In this document: piece after piece, positions 42,129-50,975 of the stretch
How positions within the stretch are numbered: position 1 is the first letter of the stretch
How the letters are laid out: every line of letters starts with the position of its first letter
Source: Bin87 sp965207585
GTDB lineage: Bacteria > Chloroflexota > Dehalococcoidia > Lucifugimonadales > UBA3495
Direction: 5' to 3'
Length of the DNA: 64,000 bases
NCBI GenBank assembly: GCA_965207585.1
Contig: CBDBMT010000003.1
Coordinates: 3,472,001 to 3,536,000, forward strand
Notes under the pieces: generated by a model
Databases searched by the model: none
Told to the model about the DNA's origin: nothing
The model's input: the letters and a program-made list of their open reading frames with translations, nothing else
Made by a program: the position numbers and the translations under genes

Positions 42129-42473
42129 CTATACGGCGTCCGAGCCGTGCTCGCCGGTGCGGATGCGGATTGCGTCACCGACGGGATAGATGAAGATCTT
42201 GCCGTCGCCGGGGGCGCCGGTGATGGCGTTGGTGCGGATAACGTCCACTGCTTTGTCAGTGTCTTCGTCGTTGACCACGACTTCCACCTTTACCTTGGGC
42301 AACATGTCAATGCGATAGGTTCCGAGACCGCGTGCTGCGGTGACCTCCACGCCGCCTTGGTTCCCCCGACCGGACACCTGGGTCGCAGTCAGGCCCACGA
42401 TGCCGGCTTCGCTGAGAGCATCTTTAACAACGTCGAGACGTTCCGGTCGGAAGATGGCTTCGATTTTATTCAT
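42129..42473 (-). CDS. glnB: Nitrogen regulatory P-II protein
   Basis: A 114-residue trimeric signal protein: KIEAIFRPERLDVVKDAL at the start, the T loop with GRGNQGGVEV and GTYRIDMLPKVKVEVVV, and the C-terminal GAPGDGKIFIYPVGDAIRIRTGE that binds ATP and 2-oxoglutarate. The T-loop Tyr in GTYRID may correspond to the uridylylation site but alignment is uncertain. No amtB is adjacent. Confidence 0.92.
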   Translation of the reverse strand: MNKIEAIFRPERLDVVKDALSEAGIVGLTATQVSGRGNQGGVEVTAARGLGTYRIDMLPKVKVEVVVNDEDTDKAVDVIRTNAITGAPGDGKIFIYPVGDAIRIRTGEHGSDAV

Positions 42474-42554
42474 TAGGTTTGCACCTCGCTGGTCTCAATT
42501 GTAATCGTTATGTCGCCTGATATGCAGGCGGATCATAGGAGCAATGGAGCGCCA

Positions 42555-44186
42555 CTATCTCCGGATCTGGATACCGGCAGCCTCGCGGTCGAAGCAACCC
42601 GAGATGAGGTCCTCGCGTTCCTGGCGGAGAACGTCTTTTCTGACCCGGAGGCTTGGGGTCCGGGGAAGTTCGTCGCGGATTTCGATATAGCGAGGAACCT
42701 TGAAATAAGCCAGGCGGTCGGCGCACCAATAGATGACATCTTCGGGTTGTGGGGACGCGCCGGGCCGCGGCGTGATATAGGCTTTGACCTCGTCCTCGCC
42801 GAGATCAGACGGAACCGCGATGATGGCGCAGTCGAGGACATGCTCGTGGCTCTTGATCACATCCTCCACTTCCTGGGAGGAGATGTTCTCGCCCCGGCGA
42901 CGGATGACGTCCTTCTTGCGGTCGACGAAGTACAGATAATCGTCGTCGTCGAGCCAACCGAGGTCACCGGTGAATAGCCAGCCGTCGCGCAGGGATGCGC
43001 CGGTTTCGGCGTCATTGCGCCAGTATCCGGCCATGGTGGCGGGGTTGCGGATGGTGATCTCGCCGGGCTGACCGTTGGCGACGGGATTGCCGCGGTCGTC
43101 CACGATGCGCACGGTGTTTTCGAATGCAGCGTCGGGATGCTTGCGAGGCTGCCCTGACGAATTGGGACGCCGCTCGCCGCGGATGGCCTCGATGGTGCCG
43201 TAGCAGGTTTCGGTCATGCCGAAGCCGACGATAATGTCGGTGCCGAAGCGCTGCTCGAACTCAGCGAGAAACTCGGGCGAAAAGGCCGGTGAGCCGTAGA
43301 ACAGGCGAACGGTGTTGTCGGCGTCGTCGGGCTGCGGATCGTTTTTGGCCAGTACGGGCATCATCATGCCGATGAAGTTGACGACGGTGGCGCGAGCCTC
43401 GCGCACCTGGTCCCAGAAACGCGAGGCACTAAAACGGTCCTGTACGATCAGGGTGGCGCCGGAGGCCAGGGTGCCCATGGTGCTGTAGTACTGAGCGTTG
43501 GCGTGAAAGTAGGGCAGGCAGGTGAAAAATCGATCGTCCGGGGTCGCCTGAGTCCAGAGGGCGAAACCCTGCCCGGCGGAGACGTACATCTGGTGGGTGA
43601 CCTGAACGCCCTTGGGATTGCCGGTGGTACCCGATGTGTACTGGAGCATGGAGATGTCAGTGGGCGCTACCGGTGGGAGTTCGGCGATCTCCGGGGACTG
43701 GGCCAGCAGGTCGGAGTACCTGGTCCACCCTGACGGAGGAGCATCGTCACCCACGAATAGGCGATGGCGGACACAGGGGGCGATGTCAGCAGCCTGGGTT
43801 GCCACGTCAAGCAGGCTCTCGTGGGCGACCAGGGCGGAAGCCTCCGCGTTATTGAGGATGAAGGCCATCTCATCGCGCCGATACGCCGTGTTGATGGTGA
43901 CGGCGATGCCACCGATCAGCGCGAGGCCGAACCAGGTGTACAGGACCTCCGGAACATTGGGGAGGAACAGGCAAACGCGATCACCGTGGCCGATGCCCAA
44001 GTCGCGGAACATGGTGGCCGCGGATCGGCAGCGGCGATAGAAATCGGCGTAGGTGATCTGCTGCCCGGCGATCTCCACGAAGATCTTGTCGGGATTGGAC
44101 CGGACCACAATCTCCAGAAACTCACCCAGGGATTTTTCCCACGACTGGCGCTCAGAAAGGGGGTCCAGACCAAGAATGCTGCTCAT
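42555..44186 (-). CDS. AMP-dependent acyl-CoA synthetase
   Basis: A 543-residue adenylate-forming enzyme. The P-loop is MLQYTSGTTGNPKGVQVTH, and A5 GFGMTETCYGTIEA, A7 GWLFTGDLGWLDDDDYL and the hinge/A8 DRKKDVIRRRGENISS follow. The final lysine region is SLRVRKDVLR; the usual catalytic PKT-x-x-GK-x-x-K is PRTPSLRVRK here, so the last Lys is kept. It resembles CaiC/long-chain-type ligases. The acid substrate is unknown. Confidence 0.9.
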   Translation of the reverse strand: MSSILGLDPLSERQSWEKSLGEFLEIVVRSNPDKIFVEIAGQQITYADFYRRCRSAATMFRDLGIGHGDRVCLFLPNVPEVLYTWFGLALIGGIAVTINTAYRRDEMAFILNNAEASALVAHESLLDVATQAADIAPCVRHRLFVGDDAPPSGWTRYSDLLAQSPEIAELPPVAPTDISMLQYTSGTTGNPKGVQVTHQMYVSAGQGFALWTQATPDDRFFTCLPYFHANAQYYSTMGTLASGATLIVQDRFSASRFWDQVREARATVVNFIGMMMPVLAKNDPQPDDADNTVRLFYGSPAFSPEFLAEFEQRFGTDIIVGFGMTETCYGTIEAIRGERRPNSSGQPRKHPDAAFENTVRIVDDRGNPVANGQPGEITIRNPATMAGYWRNDAETGASLRDGWLFTGDLGWLDDDDYLYFVDRKKDVIRRRGENISSQEVEDVIKSHEHVLDCAIIAVPSDLGEDEVKAYITPRPGASPQPEDVIYWCADRLAYFKVPRYIEIRDELPRTPSLRVRKDVLRQEREDLISGCFDREAAGIQIRR

Positions 44187-44354
44187 AGCTCAACTCGGGC
44201 GCGGATCGCCGCAAACGTGCGGACGGCGACGGATTACGTAGGGCTCACGCTATCACGCGAGTTGGGGGTGGTCAAGCGACGAAGTGTCCGTGCTAAAATT
44301 GCTTCGCACTCACCTGAGCAAACCACGTCAAATCGTACCCGAAGGACGCTCAAA

Positions 44355-44609
44355 TTGCAGATAACCGGCAGGGGCGTTTGGATCGCCTTGACCTCCGCGG
44401 TACTCTGGGCCGCATCGCTGGTGGCAATGCTCGCCGGCGGCTACGTGGTGGCGGTGGGTACGCCGTGCCTCTGTGCCGACGTGAATGGATTCATGCTGGG
44501 TGGCGGCCTGGTCATCATCCTCATCGGCGCCGCCGCGCTGCTCTGGTCCCGGGACCTGGCGCGCCTGGCCGTTGACCGGCTCAGCAGACTGGCTACGCAG
44601 CAGAAATAG
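44355..44609 (+). CDS. Small two-helix membrane protein (84 aa)
   Basis: The TTG-started frame encodes two hydrophobic helices (IALTSAVLWAASLVAMLAGG and FMLGGGLVIILIGAAALLW) joined by a short loop with two cysteines (GTPCLCAD), and a basic tail. No family recognised. A TAAAAT box near 44293 may be part of its promoter. It converges with the ABC transporter operon. Confidence 0.5.
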   Translation: MQITGRGVWIALTSAVLWAASLVAMLAGGYVVAVGTPCLCADVNGFMLGGGLVIILIGAAALLWSRDLARLAVDRLSRLATQQK

Positions 44610-44636
44610 CTCGATGACGGCGATGGTCAACAGACC

Positions 44637-45539
44637 CTAGAGTTGGCGCAGCTTGGGATCCAGGCGATCGCGCAACCAGTCCCCGAACACGTTGAACGCG
44701 ATCACAACCATGGTTATCGCGACGCCGGGGATGATGGAAATCCACCAAGCGGTGGCGACCTTGGCTCGCCCGTCAGCGACCATCTGTCCCCACGATGGCG
44801 TGGGCGGTGGGATGCCGGCGCCGAGAAAGCTGAGGGAGGCTTCGGTCAGGATGACCAAGCCGACGTGCAACGTCAGCATGACCATGAAGGAATTGAAAAC
44901 GTTGGGCATTATGTGAACGAACATGATCCGGGTGCCGGAGCAACCGTGGACGTGAGCCAGAGCGACAAAGTCGTTGTCTTTGAGACCCAATACCTCGCCC
45001 CGCGTGACCCGGGCAAACCTCGCCCAGAGAATCAGGGTCACGGCAAGGACCACGGTCAGCAGTCCTTGCCCCATGGTCACTGCTAACAATAAAGCGAACA
45101 GAATTGTCGGGAAGGCAAGGGTGGCGTCCACCGCCCTCATGATAAACGTGTCCGTCTTGCCGCCGGCGTAGCCCGACAGCAGGCCCAGGACGCCGCCGAT
45201 GGCGCCACCGGCCAGAAGGGCAGTGAATGCCACGATCAGGCTGACCCTGGCGCCGTAGATCAAACGGCTGAGAATGTCACGACCCAGGATGTCGGTGCCC
45301 AGCAGATATTTGGCCTCGCCCTCTGCCTGCCAGGCCGGCGGCTTGAGCTTGTCGCGCAGGGACTGCTTGGTTGGTGAATGGGGCGCGATGAGAGGCGCGA
45401 ATATGGCCGCGAATATCATGATCGCAATGATGATCACGGGTACCCAGGGCAGCCGCTTGAGTTCATACCTCAGCCGCTCCTGCCGTTCGCCCGATACTTC
45501 CAGTACCTGCACGCTGGTATCTACGCGGTCGCTGGCCAT
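44637..45539 (-). CDS. Dipeptide/oligopeptide-type ABC transporter permease (DppC-like)
   Basis: A 300-residue permease with the OppC-type N-terminal segment (IIIAIMIFAAIFAPLIAP), LLGTDILGRDILSRLIYGARVSL, and the permease EAA loop ALAHVHGCSGTRIMFVHIMPN. About six membrane helices. It is the third gene of the SBP-DppB-DppC series, with 7 bp before it. No ATPase genes follow within the window, so these must lie elsewhere. Confidence 0.9.
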   Translation of the reverse strand: MASDRVDTSVQVLEVSGERQERLRYELKRLPWVPVIIIAIMIFAAIFAPLIAPHSPTKQSLRDKLKPPAWQAEGEAKYLLGTDILGRDILSRLIYGARVSLIVAFTALLAGGAIGGVLGLLSGYAGGKTDTFIMRAVDATLAFPTILFALLLAVTMGQGLLTVVLAVTLILWARFARVTRGEVLGLKDNDFVALAHVHGCSGTRIMFVHIMPNVFNSFMVMLTLHVGLVILTEASLSFLGAGIPPPTPSWGQMVADGRAKVATAWWISIIPGVAITMVVIAFNVFGDWLRDRLDPKLRQL

Positions 45540-45546
45540 ATCGCTC

Positions 45547-46464
45547 CTAGTCGTACCGGATCCTGGGGTTCACGTAAGCGTACGTAATGTCGACCACCAA
45601 ATTTACGCCCAGGATGATCACGGCGTCCAACAGGATCACCGCCTGCAGCAGCGGGAAGTCGCGTTGGGCCACAGCATCAATGGTGAGGCGTCCGATGCCC
45701 GGCCAGGCAAAGACCGTCTCGGTAACGATAGCTCCGGTGACGAATCCGCCGACAAAGACACCGAAGAGCGTCAGCACCGGAATCAAGGCGTTGCGCAGGC
45801 AATGCTTCCAGAAGACCTTCCACTCCTGCAAACCTTTAATCCGGGCGAGCTTGACGTACTCGGTATCGAGCACCTCGAGCATACTGGAACGGATCAGCCG
45901 CATGATCCCGGCGATGGAGAACGTGCCCAGGGTAAACGCGGGCAGAATGTAGTGGGAGGGCCCGCCCATTCTCCCGGGCGGGAGAACGTCCAGCCACACG
46001 CTGAATATGTAGATGCAGACGATGGCGATCCAGAAATTGGGCGTGGCCACGCCGAACACCGCGATGGCGCCGGCTACCTGGTCGATCCAAGTCCCACGTT
46101 TGACGGCGGCGATAACCCCCAATGGAATGGCCACACCGACAGCAATGATCATCGAGAGCGGCAGCAGCTTCAGGGTATTCGGAAGGCGCTCGAAGAAGAG
46201 TTCCGCCGCCGGCTTCTTGTACACGAGGGAGTCGCCGAAGTCGCCGCGCACGATGCCGGTGAGAAACACGAAGAGCTGAACGTGATACGGGCGGTCGAGG
46301 CCCAGGTTCCGCTCAATGAACTGTCGCTCTTCCTCGGTGGCATCCTCTGGGACCATGAGGTCCGCCGGATTTCCAGTTGCCCGGGCTAGCGCGAACACGA
46401 TCAGAGCGACTATGAAAAGCAGGACGATGCCCTGCAAAAGCCGGTTGAGGATGTATTTTTGCAA
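45547..46464 (-). CDS. Dipeptide/oligopeptide-type ABC transporter permease (DppB-like)
   Basis: A 305-residue permease starting YILNRLLQGIVLLFIVALIVF with RNLGLDRPYHVQLFVFLTGIVRGDFGDSLVY and the EAA motif YVKLARIKGLQEWKVFWKHCLRNALIPV. Typical DppB membrane layout. It is separated from the binding-protein gene by 145 bp that include a strong nested stem-loop. Confidence 0.9.
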   Translation of the reverse strand: MQKYILNRLLQGIVLLFIVALIVFALARATGNPADLMVPEDATEEERQFIERNLGLDRPYHVQLFVFLTGIVRGDFGDSLVYKKPAAELFFERLPNTLKLLPLSMIIAVGVAIPLGVIAAVKRGTWIDQVAGAIAVFGVATPNFWIAIVCIYIFSVWLDVLPPGRMGGPSHYILPAFTLGTFSIAGIMRLIRSSMLEVLDTEYVKLARIKGLQEWKVFWKHCLRNALIPVLTLFGVFVGGFVTGAIVTETVFAWPGIGRLTIDAVAQRDFPLLQAVILLDAVIILGVNLVVDITYAYVNPRIRYD

Positions 46465-46534
46465 ATCCCCGACCTCTAAGGAATGGTTCGCGCCGGACTG
46501 TTCGGCCAGTACCGGCGCGAAGAGAGTTTAAGTG

Positions 46535-46589
46535 TCAGGGGTGGCGCCGCGGTTCCCGGGTCGTGCCCGGGAGAACGTGCTACCCCTGA
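46535..46589. promoter_or_regulatory. Nested stem-loop between binding-protein and permease genes
   Basis: TCAGGGGT (46535) pairs with ACCCCTGA (46582). Inside lies CCCGGG-TCGTG-CCCGGG. There is no U tract. Such hairpins between dppA and dppB commonly stabilise the 5' message or cause partial termination, giving excess binding protein. Confidence 0.55.
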
Positions 46590-46609
46590 AACGGGAGGTT
46601 CAGACCTGA

Positions 46610-48484
46610 CTACTGCCAGGGATTGCCCTCGGCATGGGGGATGCGATGGAATACATCGCCGAGTTCACCGCGGCCGTAGATGCCCTGCCAGCGGCCCACG
46701 GTCTCCGGGTTGGAGGCGTACAGGCTGACGCCCTGGACAATAGGGACACCGATCCACTGGTCGGCCACCAGCTGGAGGATGGCATTGGTAGCCTCGGCGC
46801 GCTTGGCATCGTCGCGCTCGGAGATGGCGATCTCGTGGAGCCTCAAGTATTCCTCTCCCACGGGTGTCAGACTGTCGCGATCGCCGAATGCCACGTGGTT
46901 GCTGTCGGGGTGGAAAGTGGACTGATACCGAGGCACTGGCAAAGGCCGGCCCGCGTTACGGTAGATGGTAACGGCTCCGTTGAAACCCTCGCCCCATTCA
47001 TCGTGGCTCGGCCGCCGCGTCATGGGGCTGAACACGCCACCTTCAACGATTTTCAGGTCGGACTTGATGCCGATCTCATCCCAGAAACCGGTGACGGCCT
47101 GGCTGAGATCGTTCATGTACGGCGTGCCGGAGAAGTTGGTGCTCCAGAAGGTGACTTCAAACCCGTCGGCATACCCGGCTTCAGCAAGCAGAGCTTTGGC
47201 GCGGTCCGGATCGTACACCAGGGCTTCTTCGCTCCACTTTTGCCAGCGAGGAACGTCCACGTCCACACTGGTGGGGAAAGTCGCAAAGGGCATGGAAGGC
47301 CGCCCATAGCCGTTCAGGGTGAAGTCGATGATGTCCTGGCGATTGATGGCCAGGGACATCGCCTGCCGCACGCGAATATCACCGATGGGTAACTCCTGGG
47401 CCTCGGGCCAGTAGAGACCCCAGAACTGGTAGATGAACATGCCGACGCCCTCGATGACCGTGAGCTGCGCGCCGGCGGCTTCCACTTCAGGGGCGGACTC
47501 CGGCACCAGGTCGATGAGGTCGGCCTGCCCGGTGCGAACCATGGCCAGCTTGGTGCTTTCTTCGGGCACCAGCAGCAGGCTCAGGTTGGCATAGTGAGGG
47601 ATGCCGCGGTGCGACTTGTCGAAGGCTTCATACCGGAAGTAGTCGCCCACGGAGTGTTCGGCATACATCCAGGGGCCGCTGCCTACGGGCTCCGCGCGGA
47701 AACCGTCATCGCCCACGGATTCGATGTAGTCCTTGGGCATGATCTGCCCACCCTGGAACACCGCCCGGGTCAGCAGGCTCCAGAAGTGAGGCTTAGGTCC
47801 GTCGGTGTGCATTCGCAGGGTCAGGTCATCGATAACCTCGATGGCTTCCTCGGACGGCTGCCTGAGCTGCCGGTTGAGGCGGTTGCCGTCGCCCACGACG
47901 CTTTCCTCATGGTACATGGTGCGCTCGAGGCTGAACTTCACGTCGTGCGCGTCCAGGACTTCGCCGTTATGGAACACCAAGCCCGGCGCGATATTGAAAG
48001 TCCAGCTATTGCCGTCGGGGTCGATTCCCCATTCCTCTGCCACCCCGGGGCCGACGCCGCCGTACTGGGAATCGTAGTTGAACCCGAGGAGAGCGTCGTA
48101 GATGGGCGCCTGGTACTGAGCGTGACCGGCGCGGCCTTGCAGGATTGGGTCGGTAACCTGCGCACCGAGGTTTTCCAGGCTCACGGTCAATGTGCCCGTG
48201 GGATCATCTTGCTGGCGAACGACGCCAACAACCGGAGGAACCGGAGTGGCGACCACCAGCACTTCCTTGATTACCTCCACCTCTTTCTCAACCACGACCT
48301 CTTTTTCGACTTCCTTCTCGACCTCAACCTGCTCGGTGACCACCTTTTCGACCTCAACCTGCTCGGTCACGACGCGGGTGACCTCGACGATCTGAGGTGC
48401 GGCAGGAGCCGCGGCTCCTCCGCAAGCCAGGACAAGCGCAAGGGACAACGCTAACGAACCGAGCCAGACTGACTTTAACGACAT
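46610..48484 (-). CDS. ABC transporter solute-binding lipoprotein (family 5)
   Basis: The 624-residue protein starts at ATG 48484 with a signal peptide and lipobox ALVLACGG. It continues with a 45-residue linker of VTxxV/VExEK repeats, a coiled-coil style tether typical of Chloroflexota binding proteins. The binding domain has WTFNIAPGLVFHNGEVLDAHDVKFSLERT and IGDIRVRQAMSLAINRQDIID, the family-5 (Dpp/Opp) signature. The lipid-anchored protein delivers peptides or other solutes to DppBC. Confidence 0.92.
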   Translation of the reverse strand: MSLKSVWLGSLALSLALVLACGGAAAPAAPQIVEVTRVVTEQVEVEKVVTEQVEVEKEVEKEVVVEKEVEVIKEVLVVATPVPPVVGVVRQQDDPTGTLTVSLENLGAQVTDPILQGRAGHAQYQAPIYDALLGFNYDSQYGGVGPGVAEEWGIDPDGNSWTFNIAPGLVFHNGEVLDAHDVKFSLERTMYHEESVVGDGNRLNRQLRQPSEEAIEVIDDLTLRMHTDGPKPHFWSLLTRAVFQGGQIMPKDYIESVGDDGFRAEPVGSGPWMYAEHSVGDYFRYEAFDKSHRGIPHYANLSLLLVPEESTKLAMVRTGQADLIDLVPESAPEVEAAGAQLTVIEGVGMFIYQFWGLYWPEAQELPIGDIRVRQAMSLAINRQDIIDFTLNGYGRPSMPFATFPTSVDVDVPRWQKWSEEALVYDPDRAKALLAEAGYADGFEVTFWSTNFSGTPYMNDLSQAVTGFWDEIGIKSDLKIVEGGVFSPMTRRPSHDEWGEGFNGAVTIYRNAGRPLPVPRYQSTFHPDSNHVAFGDRDSLTPVGEEYLRLHEIAISERDDAKRAEATNAILQLVADQWIGVPIVQGVSLYASNPETVGRWQGIYGRGELGDVFHRIPHAEGNPWQ

Positions 48485-48538
48485 ATGGTACCTCCAACAC
48501 CCAACGCATGTGCGGCGCGCCGGGCACGTCATCGACGG

Positions 48539-48567
48539 ACAATACACTCCTCAGGTGAGACAGTCAA
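48539..48567 (-). promoter_or_regulatory. Putative sigma-70 promoter of the solute-binding protein operon
   Basis: On the minus strand TTGACT and TATTGT are separated by 17 bases, ideal spacing, 55 bp upstream of the ATG at 48484. Confidence 0.6.
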
Positions 48568-48727
48568 CATTCCGTCAAGCAACCCTACCAGGCCGCAACG
48601 ATTCGGCAAAGCCCGCAGGGACAATGGCGTCGGCCGGATATGGCGCGGACGGGGGACGTGAGTTAGCATGGAACTGTAAAGTCGAAAGGAAACGGACTAC
48701 AGCCGCGATTTGACGCGGTTGTCTCAA

Positions 48728-48756
48728 TTGACAGCAAACGGAGCGGATTCTAGACT
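48728..48756 (+). promoter_or_regulatory. Putative sigma-70 promoter of DUF35/thiolase genes
   Basis: TTGACA (48728-48733) and TAGACT (48751-48756) are separated by 17 bases, about 46 bp upstream of the DUF35 start. Confidence 0.62.
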
Positions 48757-48802
48757 CTGCTGCCCATTTGCTACCCTGCCTGCGTCCTCGGGTGGAGCCC
48801 GG

Positions 48803-49219
48803 TTGAGTTTTATGGTTGTTTCAGTGGACGAAAAGTGCCTCCGGCTGACCGACGACAGCGGTGAGCGCGGCGTATTGTTGGGGATGCGATGCCAACAGTG
48901 CGGCGTGTACGTGTTCGGGCCGGCCACGTTCTGCCAATCATGCACGTCTTCCGTCCTCGAAGCGGTCGAGCTGGCGCAACAGGGTACGTTGTTCAGCTAT
49001 ACGATTGTGAGAGTGCCGCCTCCCGGCTGGCCGGGTCAGGTGCCGTACGTGCTCGGCGAGGTGGAATTGCCGGAAGGGCCGCACGTGCTGGCCGAGGTGG
49101 TCGACTGCGACCACGGTGACCTGCGGGTGGGGATGTCGGTCACGCTGGCTTTGCAGACGGTGGAGATGGCAGGCGTAGCAAACTCGGAGCGCGTGGTATA
49201 CAAATGGCGTCCGGGGTAA
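48803..49219 (+). CDS. DUF35/OB-fold zinc-ribbon acyl-CoA-associated protein
   Basis: About 138 residues. A rubredoxin-like zinc ribbon (CQQCGVYVFGPATFCQSC) is followed by the OB-fold (LFSYTIVRVPP, YVLGEVELPEGPHVLAEVVD). Such proteins act as scaffolds between acetoacetyl-CoA thiolases and HMG-CoA synthase or help other thiolase-like enzymes. The thiolase gene follows. TTG 48803 with GGAG is preferred over ATG 48812. Confidence 0.85.
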   Translation: MSFMVVSVDEKCLRLTDDSGERGVLLGMRCQQCGVYVFGPATFCQSCTSSVLEAVELAQQGTLFSYTIVRVPPPGWPGQVPYVLGEVELPEGPHVLAEVVDCDHGDLRVGMSVTLALQTVEMAGVANSERVVYKWRPG

Positions 49220-49233
49220 GTGAAAGTTGCCTC

Positions 49234-49310
49234 GTCATTCCCGCGAAAGCGGGAATCCAGAACGTCTTAGCGCTTTAGGACTCTGGATGCCGGCTTTTGC
49301 CGGAATGACG
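49234..49310. repeat. REPIN-like paired inverted palindromes
   Basis: Starts GTCATTCCCGCGAAAGCGGG and ends GCCGGAATGACG. The internal AATCCAGAACGTCTTAG matches the element at 18751. It lies between DUF35 and thiolase genes. Confidence 0.65.
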
Positions 49311-49329
49311 GTCAAGTCAAATAGGGGGA

Positions 49330-50487
49330 ATGATGACGCAGTTTCGGCCAGGGCGCGACGTAATGGTGGTTGGCGTAGGTTTGCACGCCTTCGGGAGATT
49401 TCCCGAGCAGAGCCTGTCGGACTTGGCACGGGACGCGGTGGTCGATGCGCTACGGGACTCCGGAGTGCCGTGGTCGGCGATACCCGTGGCGTATTTCGGC
49501 CACGTGTACTATCACGGTATGTCGATTGGCGAGACCACCCTGGCGCAGCTTGGGCTGACGGGCGTGCCGATAATCAATGTGGAAAACGCCTGCTCCAGCG
49601 GATCGACGGCGTTCTGGCAGGCGTACTGGGGGATCACGTCGGGAGTGTTCGACCTGGCGCTGGCGTTCGGCGCCGAGAAGGTGCCCAGCGGTCCGGTGAC
49701 GGTCACCGCGGAGAACAGCCCGGCGCGTTACATCGGCGGCGACCACATGATGGCCGGGTACGCGCTTCGAGCGAAGCGATATATGGAGGAGACGGGAGCG
49801 CCGGCGTCGGCACTGGCGCAGGTGTCGGTGAAGGCGCGGCAGGCGGCGTCGATGAACCCCTACGCGCACCGCAAGGAAACCTACTCGGTGGAGGACGTGC
49901 TCAATTCGCGGCTGATCGCCGATCCACTGACGCTGTACCAGTGCTGCCCGACCAGCGAGGGCGGCGCGGCGGCGGTGCTCTGCGCGGCGGACGCCATGGA
50001 CACCTACGGCGTCGACCGGAGCCGGGCCATTCGGGTCGCGGCGGCGGCGCTGACCTCGGGGAACTACAACGGGCGGGGCAGCGACCATTCGGCGTTCAGC
50101 CCGTACCGCACGGAGCCGGCGGCGCTCCAGGCTTACGAGATGGCGGGCATCGGGCCGGAGGACGTTGACATCGCCCAGGTCCATGACGCCGCGACCATCG
50201 GCGAGCTGCAGCAGATAGAAGCGCTGCACCTGACGCCCTTCGGAGAAGCGTGGCGCGCCACGGAAGAAGGACGGACGGCGTTGGGCGGTAACATTCCCGT
50301 GAACACCGATGGCGGTCTGCTGGCCATGGGTCACCCCTTCGGAGCCAGCGGCATCCGCATGGTGCACGAGACGGTAACGCAGCTACGGGGCGAGGCCGGG
50401 CCGCGGCAGGTTGAGAACGCTCGGGTCGGTGTCGCGCAGTGCTCCGGCGCCGGGGACGTAACGACGGTACACATTCTGACGCGTTAG
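49330..50487 (+). CDS. Thiolase-family acyltransferase
   Basis: The 385-residue protein has the nucleophile region ENACSSGSTAFW near residue 90, GPVTVTAENS, and the C-terminal LAMGHPFGASGIRMVHETV with the conserved GHP motif, and GVAQCSGAGD with the second Cys. It is of the SCP-x/acetyl-CoA acetyltransferase-like group that pairs with DUF35 proteins, so acts in acyl-CoA condensation or cleavage. Substrate unknown. Confidence 0.9.
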   Translation: MMTQFRPGRDVMVVGVGLHAFGRFPEQSLSDLARDAVVDALRDSGVPWSAIPVAYFGHVYYHGMSIGETTLAQLGLTGVPIINVENACSSGSTAFWQAYWGITSGVFDLALAFGAEKVPSGPVTVTAENSPARYIGGDHMMAGYALRAKRYMEETGAPASALAQVSVKARQAASMNPYAHRKETYSVEDVLNSRLIADPLTLYQCCPTSEGGAAAVLCAADAMDTYGVDRSRAIRVAAAALTSGNYNGRGSDHSAFSPYRTEPAALQAYEMAGIGPEDVDIAQVHDAATIGELQQIEALHLTPFGEAWRATEEGRTALGGNIPVNTDGGLLAMGHPFGASGIRMVHETVTQLRGEAGPRQVENARVGVAQCSGAGDVTTVHILTR

Positions 50488-50537
50488 AGTCGTCGATGGT
50501 TCGACAGGCTCACCATGAGCGGCTTGGCGGGTGCGTG

Positions 50538-50822
50538 ATGGCGAACTACATGATCATGGCGGCAATGCGGGGGCGGTTCATGTCGGAACAGGGGAATCTG
50601 TACGACAACTTCCAGATGCTGGGATACATGGAAGGCGCGTCGCCGTTTGACGCGGTGGCGGCATTTTTCGATCAGCCCAAGTTTCCCATCGTGTGGGCGG
50701 ACGTGGAGTACATGTGGGCGGAGAGGCTGGCGGACGATCCGGCCAACGGGCACCACGGGGAGTACGAGAAGGTCTACATCGCGTCGCTGCGGGAGCGGTG
50801 GGAAGGCAGCTCGCGGAACTAG
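50538..50822 (+). CDS. Hypothetical protein (94 aa)
   Basis: Soluble, Met- and aromatic-rich: FMSEQGNLYDNFQMLGYMEG and VEYMWAERLADDPANGHHGE. No family recognised. It follows the thiolase gene by 50 bp on the same strand, though its own Shine-Dalgarno is weak. Confidence 0.6.
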   Translation: MANYMIMAAMRGRFMSEQGNLYDNFQMLGYMEGASPFDAVAAFFDQPKFPIVWADVEYMWAERLADDPANGHHGEYEKVYIASLRERWEGSSRN

Positions 50823-50828
50823 CTATTG

Positions 50829-50860
50829 CATGGATGGACAGGGTAATCGGGATAGGATTT
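50829..50860. repeat. GGATGGACAGG-type interspersed repeat
   Basis: CATGGATGGACAGGGTAATC is related to the copies at 27381 and 58101. Confidence 0.45.
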
Positions 50861-50913
50861 GATCCGGAGACATGGACCGTGCGGCTGAACGCGCCAGCAC
50901 GATAGAAAACAAA

Positions 50914-50940
50914 GTAGGGGCGAAGCAATTTCGCCCCTAC
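50914..50940. terminator. Bidirectional terminator-like hairpin
   Basis: Eleven perfect pairs (GTAGGGGCGAA with TTCGCCCCTAC, loop GCAAT) lie between convergent genes. Minus-strand reading is followed by TTTGTTTTC. Confidence 0.7.
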
Positions 50941-50975
50941 GACATTTTGGCCCATCAGGTTGCGCCAGCCGGTTC

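Larger units (their letters stand above)
48485..48802. other. Divergent promoter region
   Basis: These 318 bases between the dpp-like operon and the DUF35 gene hold two convincing promoter sequences facing outward (listed separately). No other feature is seen in the roughly 160 bases between them. Confidence 0.6.

Noticed and set aside
48280..48380. Apparent DNA tandem repeat (CTCGGTCACCACC-like)
   Set aside because: It is the coding sequence of the V/E/K coiled linker of the solute-binding lipoprotein.
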